A stretch of 7,186 nt of DNA from contig PXDM01000084.1 of assembly GCA_003565055.1 (NCBI GenBank), forward strand, positions 1-7,186, read 5' to 3'. How positions within the stretch are numbered: position 1 is the stretch's first letter; each line of letters begins with the position of its first letter. Under the pieces are notes generated by a model, which worked only from the letters and a program-made list of their open reading frames with translations, was not told where the DNA came from and ran no database searches. This DNA comes from Paracoccaceae bacterium (GTDB taxonomy: Bacteria; Pseudomonadota; Alphaproteobacteria; Rhodobacterales; Rhodobacteraceae). A program made the position numbers and the translations under genes. Positions 1 to 6,539 of the stretch are shown piece after piece.

Positions 1-142
1 CGCCCTGCCCATGTCGGGGGATGGCCGGCGCGATGGCCCCCGACCATTCATAGGGGCGCCGCGCCGCCAGGCCAAGCGCCGGGAGGTCGCGGACGGCCGG
101 GGCGCACCCGACCCCAGGCGCGGGCGGCATCGGCCGGGGCAT
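1..142 (-). CDS. Unrecognised open frame downstream of ureC, cut by the window edge
   Basis: A minus-strand frame opens with ATG at 142, 11 bases after the ureC stop, and stays open for 47 codons to the window edge. It begins MPRPMPPAPG and later reads RRPYEWSGAIAP. By my hand count about 40 of 47 third positions are G or C, which fits coding but is also easy to obtain by chance at this GC content. I see no ribosome binding site of good quality before the ATG. The residues do not match the start of UreE, UreF or UreG as I know them, and I cannot assign a family. The strong hairpin at 11-47 lies inside it, so the stretch may instead be the non-coding 3' end of the operon. Later ATGs at 51, 47 and 12 in other frames are equally possible starts of a gene lying to the left. 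Confidence 0.22.
   Translation of the reverse strand, partial: MPRPMPPAPGVGCAPAVRDLPALGLAARRPYEWSGAIAPAIPRHGQG
11..47 (-). repeat. Strong GC-rich inverted repeat downstream of ureC
   Basis: GTCGGGGG (13-20) and CCCCCGAC (37-44) form a perfect 8-base inverted repeat. It extends to ATG/CAT on the outside with one bulged base, and inner GGCC segments can also pair. On the minus strand it lies about 110-140 bases after the ureC stop. It could be a transcription terminator or an RNA-stabilising hairpin for the operon, but there is no U-tract after it, so the role is inferred and uncertain. Confidence 0.35.
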
Positions 143-153
143 GGGCGCGGCGC

Positions 154-1875
<1,722 letters not shown>

Positions 1876-1876
1876 G

Positions 1877-2188
1877 TCAGCGTCCTTTCTTGGCGGGCAG
1901 CAGGGGAGTGCCCTTCTGCAGCCGTGTCACATTGCTGCGTGTCGCGCGGCGCACGGGGGCTGCGGCCTTCGAGATCACCGCGACCGCATCGCCGCCCCGC
2001 AAGGCCGTGCCGCTGGCTGCGATCATGCCCTTTTGCGCGGCGTTCAGCTTTTCCTCGACCATGCGGCGGTTTTCATTGGTGGCCACATGCCACAGTCCCG
2101 CCATCCCCCAGAGCCGCATGGCGATGACCGCCTGCGCTTCCATCGCGATCAGGGCCGAGGTCGTCCAGAGGCGAAACAGCGGTACCAT
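1877..2188 (-). CDS. Small basic helical protein between ureB and ureC, function unknown
   Basis: This 103-residue protein begins MVPLFRLWTTSALIAMEAQA. It starts 3 bases after the ureB stop and ends 1 base before the ureC ATG, so it is clearly translated as part of the urease operon. It has a hydrophobic, Met/Ala-rich helix at about residues 9-33 (containing EAQAVIAMRLWGMAGLW), then NENRRMVEEK and a probable amphipathic helix, then an Arg/Lys-rich tail (PVRRATRSN, ending PAKKGR). It has no cysteines and no signal peptide. The pattern EAQ-VIA-RM, ENRRMV-EK and P-RR-T-N-RRL resembles short helical Rhodobacterales proteins that I recall being auto-annotated as 'antifreeze protein', a label that tells nothing about function. 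Small open frames between urease structural genes are known from rhizobial and Rhodobacter clusters. A role in urease assembly is possible but only inferred from position. Its third-position GC is about 82 percent by hand count, close to ureB and unlike ureC. Confidence 0.8.
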   Translation of the reverse strand: MVPLFRLWTTSALIAMEAQAVIAMRLWGMAGLWHVATNENRRMVEEKLNAAQKGMIAASGTALRGGDAVAVISKAAAPVRRATRSNVTRLQKGTPLLPAKKGR

Positions 2189-2191
2189 CGC

Positions 2192-2506
2192 TCAAGCCCC
2201 GTCCAGCGCGCCCATGATCGCGCCATTGAACCCGTAAACCATGCGCCCGCCGCCATAAGGGACCAGAGCTACCTCGCGCGACTGGCCCGGCTCGAAGCGC
2301 ACAGCGGTCCCGGCGGGAATGTCCAGCCGCTTGCCGCGCGCGGCCTCGCGGTCGAAATCGAGCCCCGGATTGGCCTCGGCGAAATGGTAGTGACTGCCGA
2401 CCTGCACAGGCCGGTCGCCCGTATTTGCGACCATCAGTTGCGTCACCTCCAGCCCGGTATTCAGCTCAAGCTCCGCGTCAGAGGTCAGGATTTCGCCGGG
2501 GATCAT
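2192..2506 (-). CDS. ureB: Urease beta subunit UreB
   Basis: UreB is the beta structural subunit of the trimer-of-trimers urease; it packs against UreC and UreA in the cytoplasm. From the ATG at 2506 the product is 104 residues, the normal length, and starts with the canonical MIPGE. It contains NTGDRPVQVGSHYHFAE with H39 and H41, and IPAGTAVRFEPGQ-REV, both strong family signatures. The frame is open six codons further up to a GTG at 2524, but that GTG overlaps the end of ureJ, and GGAGG at 2514-2518 lies 7 bases before the ATG, so the ATG is the start. The gene starts 14 bases after the ureJ stop and ends 3 bases before orf103. Confidence 0.97.
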   Translation of the reverse strand: MIPGEILTSDAELELNTGLEVTQLMVANTGDRPVQVGSHYHFAEANPGLDFDREAARGKRLDIPAGTAVRFEPGQSREVALVPYGGGRMVYGFNGAIMGALDGA

Positions 2507-2513
2507 GGTCGCG

Positions 2514-2521
2514 CCTCCCTT
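2514..2521 (-). promoter_or_regulatory. ureB ribosome binding site that fixes its start
   Basis: AAGGGAGG on the minus strand ends 7 bases before the ATG at 2506. It would fall inside the coding sequence if the GTG at 2524 were used, so it decides the start. It overlaps the last base of the ureJ stop codon (2521-2523). Confidence 0.8.
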
Positions 2522-3075
2522 CACGTCAGCGCCAATGCGGCGCCGGTCAGCACGATCACGCCGCCCGTTGCGCGCGGCATCCAGCTTGCGCGGCTTGCGA
2601 TCTGTGCGCCCAGCGCGTAGCCTGCGCCATGCAGGGCGGCTGTGGCCAGCATGAAGCCTGCCAGATAGTCCAGCCCGCCCGGACCCTCAGCCCCATGCGC
2701 ATAGCCATGCGCTGCGCCGAACAGCGCGGCAAACCCGGCCAACACGACCAGGGGCGGGCGCAGCGCCAGCGCCATGGCCGCGCCCAGAACGATAATCGAG
2801 GCGATGATCACATGCTCGGCCAGCGCGCTCTCGGCCCCGCCGACGCCGATCAGACCGAAAGCCAGCATCCCCGCCAGGAAGCTGCCCGGCACTGCCCAGC
2901 GCGCATGACCGCCCAGAAGTGCCGCCAGCACACCGATGGCCAGCATTGCAATCAGATGATCGACCCCCAGCAGGGGATGCGCCAGCCCTGATGCGAAACC
3001 GTCCGCATGATCATGCCCGGGATGGGCGAGGACAACGCTTGGGGCAAGCAGGAACAGCGGCAGAGTGTAACGCAT
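2521..3075 (-). CDS. ureJ: HupE/UreJ family nickel permease
   Basis: This 184-residue integral membrane protein belongs to the HupE/UreJ family of secondary nickel (or cobalt) transporters. Residues 1-17 look like a signal peptide (hydrophobic core, VVLA before the likely cleavage). A histidine-rich mature N-terminus, HPGHDH, follows at 18-23. The family signature HPLLGVDHLIAMLAIG lies at 33-48, in the first membrane segment. About five further hydrophobic segments follow at roughly 61-78, 87-105, 108-124, 136-155 and 170-184; AAHGYAHG (121-128) supplies further likely metal-binding histidines. Start: ATG at 3075 preceded by GAAAGG, 12 bases after the ureA stop. Its place between ureA and ureB argues for nickel delivery to urease rather than to hydrogenase or B12 synthesis; the metal is inferred from this context. 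Third-position GC in the first 50 codons is only about 64 percent. Confidence 0.92.
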   Translation of the reverse strand: MRYTLPLFLLAPSVVLAHPGHDHADGFASGLAHPLLGVDHLIAMLAIGVLAALLGGHARWAVPGSFLAGMLAFGLIGVGGAESALAEHVIIASIIVLGAAMALALRPPLVVLAGFAALFGAAHGYAHGAEGPGGLDYLAGFMLATAALHGAGYALGAQIASRASWMPRATGGVIVLTGAALALT

Positions 3076-3087
3076 GGGTCGAACCTT

Positions 3088-3390
3088 TCAGCGGATGGGG
3101 TGGTGGACAGTGACAAGTTTGGTGCCGTCGGGAAATGTCGCCTCGACCTGCACGGAATGGATCATTTCGGGCACACCCTGCATGCATTGCGCGGCTGTGA
3201 TCACATGCGCGCCGGCTTCCATGAGATCAGCCACTGACCGGCCATCGCGCGCGCCCTCGACCACGAAATCCGTGATCAGCGCAATCGCTTCGGGGTGGTT
3301 GAGCTTCACACCGCGCGCCAGCCGTCCGCGCGCGACCATGGCGGCGAGCGAGACCAGAAGCTTGTCTTTTTCCCTTGGGGTCAGATTCAT
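3088..3390 (-). CDS. ureA: Urease gamma subunit UreA
   Basis: UreA is the smallest structural subunit of urease. The protein has 100 residues, the standard length, and reads MNLTPREKDKLLVSLAAMVA at the start. It has the conserved KLNHPEAIALI (29-39), the VVEGARDG segment (43-50) and a C-terminal VEATFPDGTKLVTVHHPI block (82-99). The ATG at 3390 follows GAGGAA at good spacing and is 9 bases after the ureD stop. UreA and UreB are separate genes here, as in most Proteobacteria, not fused as in Helicobacter. Confidence 0.97.
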   Translation of the reverse strand: MNLTPREKDKLLVSLAAMVARGRLARGVKLNHPEAIALITDFVVEGARDGRSVADLMEAGAHVITAAQCMQGVPEMIHSVQVEATFPDGTKLVTVHHPIR

Positions 3391-3399
3391 CGGCGTTCC

Positions 3400-4206
3400 T
3401 CAGATTTGCCAGACGCGGGGCAGGGGCGCGCGCCGCAGCAGGGTTAGAATATCGACCATTTGGCGGCGCAGGGGCCAGTTGTCGCGCGCCAGAAGCCGCA
3501 CGACCAACCGCCCCGGCAGGCTGGACGCCGCCGCCCGCACATCCGCTTGTGTCAGCACAGCGCGCACCGCCTCCAGCCGGTCGGGCGCGTCGGGCGCGAC
3601 CAGCACCACGGTCGCGAGTGCCCGCGCATCGCCAAGCCCCGCCGCGCCCGCACGCAGACGCGCATCGGTCAGCCGCAGCGCTTCGAGATGCATTGGCAGG
3701 GTGCCGCGTTGTACCAGCCGCCAGTCATGAAAATCGAGCGTCTCGACGCGCTCACCCATGGCCGCGCGGCCAAGGACGATGGTTTCGGCCATCAGACAGG
3801 TGGCCCCTTCGCCCAGCGTGATCTCGGTGCGCCGCCGCGCCCGAGCGCAGTCAAACAGGATCGTTTCCTGCGGCAGCCAGTCGAGATGCGCGCCCGCGCC
3901 GACGTCGAGCCCGACCGAGATCTGCGCCTGCCCGCTGGTGGAGCGATAGACGCGCTCGGCGGTCTGGGTCGTGGCCGTCATCCGCAGCCCGTCGCCAAGG
4001 GTCAGCTGATAGTCCAGCCGGTCGCCGCCCGTCAGCCCGCCCGAGGTGTTGAGGAAAACCGTCTCGCGCCCATCCAGCACAATTGCCTTGGCCGATCCAC
4101 GCTGCGCGAGCTCGCTCAGACGTGGCTGTCCGCCCTGCGCCCGGAAGGCCACATGCGCGCGCCCGTCGCTGCGTTGATGTTGCGTGATCGTGGCCAAAGC
4201 GTTCAT
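3400..4206 (-). CDS. ureD: Urease accessory protein UreD
   Basis: UreD binds apo-urease and, with UreF and UreG, directs carbamylation of the active-site lysine and insertion of nickel. The product from the ATG at 4206 has 268 residues, normal for the family. Visible signatures are FLNTSGGLTGGDRL (51-64), TTQTAERVYRS (79-89), HLDWLPQETILFD (107-119) and the C-terminal RLLARDNWPLRRQMVDIL. The frame stays open upstream to 4605, but that part is antisense to xthA and shows no UreD similarity, while AAGGAG at 4213-4218 lies 6 bases before the 4206 ATG. It is the first gene of the operon, 9 bases ahead of ureA. The leader contains a perfect 8-base inverted repeat (4241-4263). Confidence 0.95.
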   Translation of the reverse strand: MNALATITQHQRSDGRAHVAFRAQGGQPRLSELAQRGSAKAIVLDGRETVFLNTSGGLTGGDRLDYQLTLGDGLRMTATTQTAERVYRSTSGQAQISVGLDVGAGAHLDWLPQETILFDCARARRRTEITLGEGATCLMAETIVLGRAAMGERVETLDFHDWRLVQRGTLPMHLEALRLTDARLRAGAAGLGDARALATVVLVAPDAPDRLEAVRAVLTQADVRAAASSLPGRLVVRLLARDNWPLRRQMVDILTLLRRAPLPRVWQI

Positions 4207-4456
4207 GTCGGGCTCCTTACCCCCTGTTGTGCGCGCTCTGCCGCCGCGTGCAATCCGCGGCGGAAAGCGCCATAGTGACAGTCCACAAGCCCGAATGCTT
4301 GCGCATAAAAACAAGGCGGTAAGCCCAATAAATAGGCATAAAGCGAATTGCGGCGGCAGAACCTGCTCTTTCAATGCGCATTTGCGGGCGCTTCCGCTCT
4401 TGCCGGGGCAGGCGTGGGATGGCAGGGTCGCGCCAAAAGCCAAGGGGCGCGGGCCT
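4207..4456. promoter_or_regulatory. Divergent intergenic region between ureD and xthA
   Basis: This 250-base gap separates two genes transcribed away from each other and must carry promoters for both. An A/T-rich patch lies at about 4305-4355, unusual for the window, and is the best guess for the promoter core. ATGC-N4-GCAT at 4295-4306 and the perfect 10-base palindrome AATGCGCATT at 4373-4382 could be protein-binding sites. I could not place a convincing -35/-10 pair, a sigma-54 site or an NtrC site on either strand. Confidence 0.5.
4241..4263 (-). repeat. Perfect inverted repeat in the ureD leader
   Basis: CCGCCGCG (4241-4248) and CGCGGCGG (4256-4263) are exact reverse complements separated by 7 bases. 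The repeat lies 35-57 bases before the ureD ATG, so in the transcript it would form a very stable hairpin ahead of the ribosome binding site; as DNA it could be an operator. No U-tract follows on either strand, which argues against a simple terminator. Confidence 0.5.
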
Positions 4457-5266
4457 ATGAAAATCGCAAGTTTCAACATCAACGGCATCAAGGCGCGCGG
4501 CCCGGCCCTCGGGCGCTGGCTCGATGCAGCGCAGCCTGATCTCGCGGTGCTGCAGGAGATCAAATCCACCGACGAGACCTTCCCTCGCGCGCTGATCGAG
4601 GACAAGGGCTACCATCTCGAAACCCATGGCCAGAAAGGGTTCAATGGGGTTGCGATCGTCTCGAAATTGCCGCTGGAAGATGTCACGCGTGGTCTGCCGG
4701 GTGATGATGACGACCCGCAGGCGCGCTGGATCGAGGCGACGGTCAGCACGCCCAAAGGCGCGCTGCGCGTCGTGGGGCTCTATCTGCCCAATGGCAATCC
4801 GGTCGAACTCGATTCGGCGGGGGCGCCGGTTGCGGGCGGAAAATATGCCTATAAACTGACGTGGATGGCGCGGATGGAGGCGCGGCTGCGAGATCTGATG
4901 ACGCTGGAGATGCCGCTTGCCGTGATGGGCGATTACAACATCATCCCACAGGCCGAAGACGCGGCCCGTCCCGAAGCCTGGCGCGAAGACGCGCTGTTTC
5001 GCCTGCCTTCGCGCAAGGCCTATCGCCAGATCGTCCATCTGGGCCTGACCGATGCGTTTCGCGCGCGCAGGACGGGGCCGGGACATTACAGCTTCTGGGA
5101 TTATCAGGCCGGCGCTTTCGAGCGCAATGACGGCATCCGCATCGACCATATCCTGCTCAACTGCCATGCCGCCGATCTCTTGTGCGACTGTCAGATTGAT
5201 ACTGAGGTGCGGGCGGGCGAAAAGCCCTCCGATCACGTGCCGATCTGGGCCGAGCTGGCGCTCTGA
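4457..5266 (+). CDS. xthA: Exodeoxyribonuclease III (AP endonuclease)
   Basis: XthA belongs to the exonuclease/endonuclease/phosphatase superfamily. It cuts the DNA backbone at abasic sites and removes 3'-blocking groups in base excision repair. The product is 269 residues against 268 in Escherichia coli. The active-site set is complete: N7 in FNINGIKAR, E34 in LQEIK, Y109 in LYLPNG, D159 and N161 in MGDYNI, D230 in RIDHIL, and the D259-H260 pair in KPSDHVPIW. GQKGFNGVAI (58-67) is also typical. The frame is open upstream to 4184, but the protein similarity starts at the ATG at 4457, which has AAGGGG 9 bases before it. The gene is divergent from the urease operon and functionally unrelated to it. 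It is followed 88 bases later by the PilZ gene on the same strand, with which it may share a transcript. Confidence 0.96.
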   Translation: MKIASFNINGIKARGPALGRWLDAAQPDLAVLQEIKSTDETFPRALIEDKGYHLETHGQKGFNGVAIVSKLPLEDVTRGLPGDDDDPQARWIEATVSTPKGALRVVGLYLPNGNPVELDSAGAPVAGGKYAYKLTWMARMEARLRDLMTLEMPLAVMGDYNIIPQAEDAARPEAWREDALFRLPSRKAYRQIVHLGLTDAFRARRTGPGHYSFWDYQAGAFERNDGIRIDHILLNCHAADLLCDCQIDTEVRAGEKPSDHVPIWAELAL

Positions 5267-5275
5267 GCGACCCAA

Positions 5276-5332
5276 ACACCCAAGGCCATTAACGCGGCAT
5301 CAACTTCCCGCTGTCATACTGCCTTCGGGTGT
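5276..5332 (+). repeat. Inverted repeat between xthA and the PilZ gene
   Basis: ACACCCAAGGC (5276-5286) and GCCTTCGGGTGT (5321-5332) are reverse complements apart from one bulged base, enclosing 34 bases. The repeat fills most of the 88-base gap and ends 22 bases before the PilZ ATG. It may be a folded leader or a weak xthA terminator; there is no U-tract. CATACT at 5315-5320 resembles a -10 element, but I see no matching -35. Confidence 0.35.
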
Positions 5333-5354
5333 ATGGGAAATTGGGGAGAACGGG

Positions 5355-5702
5355 ATGTTTCGTGCAAATCGTTCGCGCGTGCGCTTGACGGTTGGTGTCT
5401 TGCGCAACGGACGCCGGGAAACGGCTCATGTCGAAGATATCGGCAAGGGTGGGCTCAAGATCAGCGGGCTGATCGCCCCGAAACCGGGCGAGGAATTGCG
5501 GGTCCATATCAAGGGCAACATGCTCGATGCCGAAATCCGCTGGGTCGACGCGGATGTCTGCGGGCTGCGGTTTTGCGCCGCACCTGAAACAGCGGAAGTG
5601 CGTCGTTTTCTGGCCCTCTTGCCGCGACTGACAGGCAAAAAAGACCGCTATTTCCCACCGATGCGCGAACTCGGTGCTTCGCCTGGTCGCCATCAACTCT
5701 AG
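5355..5702 (+). CDS. Single-domain PilZ protein (probable c-di-GMP sensor)
   Basis: PilZ domains bind the second messenger cyclic di-GMP and usually alter motility, exopolysaccharide or other surface functions. This 115-residue cytoplasmic protein is little more than the domain. It has an N-terminal RxxxR motif (R6-SRV-R10), then VEDIGKGGLKISG at 26-38 matching the second binding motif, and the domain strands LRVHIKGNMLDAEIRWVDADVCGLRF (about 48-73). The second motif normally reads D/N-x-S-x-x-G; here it is D28-I-G-K-G-G33, with glycine in place of serine, so binding strength may be altered. Start: ATG at 5355 with GGGGAG 6 bases before it. Longer open frames upstream run through xthA in another phase and are not coding. 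The C-terminal 30 residues, after the domain, are basic and unassigned. Confidence 0.85.
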   Translation: MFRANRSRVRLTVGVLRNGRRETAHVEDIGKGGLKISGLIAPKPGEELRVHIKGNMLDAEIRWVDADVCGLRFCAAPETAEVRRFLALLPRLTGKKDRYFPPMRELGASPGRHQL

Positions 5703-5844
5703 GTCCCGTGATGGCGCCCTGAGCTGCCTGTAATGCTCGTCTCTGCCGCCGCATTCTGCGTTCGAGAGGGGGCATGAGCTTCGCTGCAGGGGCGCGTGGG
5801 GATGTCCCCTGCCTTGCGCGCAGTCTCTTCGCGTTTCAGCCGGG

Positions 5845-5928
5845 GCGTCAGTCCGACATGTATCAGACGTCTGAGCCTCGGTTTTCATGACGCAAGGGGC
5901 CAGCATGCGGTTCGGGAAGCTGGCGTCA
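5845..5928. repeat. Nested inverted repeats with alternative pairings
   Basis: TGACGC (5888-5893) is the reverse complement of GCGTCA at both 5845-5850 and 5923-5928, so two mutually exclusive stems are possible. The upstream stem encloses the perfect 12-base palindrome at 5863-5874, followed by TTTT at 5882-5885. The downstream stem continues into GCCAGC (5899-5904)/GCTGGC (5919-5924), giving a 10-pair stem with a 7-base bulge. These pairings are read directly from the sequence; any function is inference. Confidence 0.4.
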
Positions 5929-6055
5929 CATCGGTCGAGAGAGCTGCAAGCGCGCAAGCCCCATGTCTGAATTTCTCTGCCTTGCGCTTCGAACTCCGTG
6001 TCGCTTACGCCTCGTGGATCACTCAAACTGGAGGCACTGGCGAGCCTGTCCACCA

Positions 6056-6088
6056 TCGCCTGAGACTGGCAAGCCGCGCCTCAGGCGA
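6056..6088 (-). terminator. Candidate terminator of gapR
   Basis: TCGCCTGAG (6056-6064) and CTCAGGCGA (6080-6088) form a perfect 9-base inverted repeat with a 15-base loop. It starts 23 bases after the gapR stop on the minus strand, where a terminator is expected. No run of U follows, so this is a stem-loop of the right place and strength but not a textbook intrinsic terminator. Confidence 0.4.
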
Positions 6089-6111
6089 ACTGTGCTGGTC
6101 GGATGACGGGA

Positions 6112-6369
6112 TCACTCCATCCCCAGGGCCGCCTTGTAGAGTTCCATCACGGCTTCCTCCTCGGCGATCTCGTCCGGCTTGCGTTTGCGCATGGCGATGA
6201 TCTTGCGCAGAACCTTTGTGTCATAGCCGCGCCCTTTGGCCTCGGCCATCACCTCTTTCTGTTGATCCGCGATGTCCTTCTTTTCCGCCTCCAGATGTTC
6301 GAACCGTTCGATGAACTGGCGCAATTCGTCGGCCGTGACATTATAGGCTTCCTGGGTGATATCGTTCAT
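6112..6369 (-). CDS. gapR: GapR-family (DUF2312) nucleoid-associated protein
   Basis: GapR of Caulobacter is a small DNA-binding protein that clamps overtwisted, AT-rich DNA ahead of moving polymerases and helps topoisomerases during replication. This 85-residue protein shares its pattern. A long N-terminal coiled-coil helix runs from about residue 12 to 46 (LRQFIERFEHLEAEKKDIAD, then QKEVMAEAKGRGYD). A basic DNA-binding helix follows, with TKVLRKIIAMRKRKPDE (51-67), and then the acidic closing helix EEEAVMELYKAALG. The DUF2312 assignment is strong; identity with Caulobacter GapR in function is inferred. Start: ATG at 6369 with CAGGAG about 7 bases before it. It lies 170 bases after the META-domain gene on the same strand and probably has its own promoter in that gap. 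Confidence 0.9.
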   Translation of the reverse strand: MNDITQEAYNVTADELRQFIERFEHLEAEKKDIADQQKEVMAEAKGRGYDTKVLRKIIAMRKRKPDEIAEEEAVMELYKAALGME

Positions 6370-6417
6370 GCTCTGCTCCTGTTATCGCAGACGTGCCCTC
6401 TCGACGCGCCCTTGGCC

Positions 6418-6454
6418 GCAAGCTCTTGCCCAATCAGCTCCGCCCTTGCAAGAG
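6418..6454. repeat. CTTGC/GCAAG palindromes upstream of gapR
   Basis: GCAAG-CT-CTTGC (6418-6429) and the perfect palindrome CTTGCAAG (6445-6452) lie 16 bases apart, and CTCTTGC (6423-6429) pairs exactly with GCAAGAG (6448-6454). They lie roughly 50-85 bases before the gapR start, in the presumed promoter or leader. Paired half-sites of this kind suggest an operator, or a hairpin in the leader RNA. Confidence 0.35.
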
Positions 6455-6514
6455 AGAGATTGTCCCGGCAATTCCGTTCAGATGTTGCGATGCGGTCGTG
6501 GTGATCACGAAGGC

Positions 6515-6539
6515 CGCAGCGTCAATGCGCGGTGCTGCG
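6515..6539 (-). repeat. Small inverted repeat just after the META-gene stop
   Basis: CGCAGC (6515-6520) and GCTGCG (6534-6539) pair perfectly around a 13-base loop and abut the TAG stop of the META-domain gene at 6540-6542. It could contribute to termination, but it is short and has no U-tract. Confidence 0.2.

Larger units (their letters stand above)
5703..6111. other. Structured non-coding stretch between convergent genes
   Basis: No convincing gene lies in these 409 bases. Open frames crossing it (for example 5796-6200 plus and 5289-6056 minus) run into neighbouring genes in the wrong phase and resemble no family I know. The stretch is dense in inverted repeats. GCAGGGG/CCCCTGC occurs at 5786-5792 and 5806-5812. 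A perfect 12-base palindrome, TCAGACGTCTGA, lies at 5863-5874. TGACGC at 5888-5893 can pair with GCGTCA on either side, and a terminator-like hairpin lies at 6056-6088. Terminators for PilZ and gapR must lie here; a small RNA or the worn remains of a former gene are also possible. Confidence 0.5.

Noticed and set aside
2507..2524. GTG start for UreB at 2524
   Set aside because: It overlaps the end of ureJ, and the GGAGG sequence would be inside the coding region; MIPGE at 2506 is the family's usual start.
4207..4605. N-terminal extension of UreD to an upstream start at 4605
   Set aside because: The extension is antisense to xthA and lacks UreD similarity; AAGGAG sits directly before the ATG at 4206, giving the normal length.
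4217..5275. A 352-codon minus-strand open frame
   Set aside because: It is antisense to xthA, whose active-site residues are all intact on the plus strand.
5880..5945. Possible group II intron or tRNA-like structure, suggested by the GGTTCGGG-type loop
   Set aside because: No reverse transcriptase, no domain V-like hairpin and no complete cloverleaf can be drawn around it.
5289..6056. A 255-codon minus-strand open frame covering the PilZ gene and the gap after it
   Set aside because: It is antisense to the PilZ domain, and the part in the gap resembles no protein I know.
5796..6200. A 134-codon plus-strand open frame in the gene-free stretch
   Set aside because: It runs antisense into gapR, has no clear ribosome binding site, and has the composition of a chance frame.
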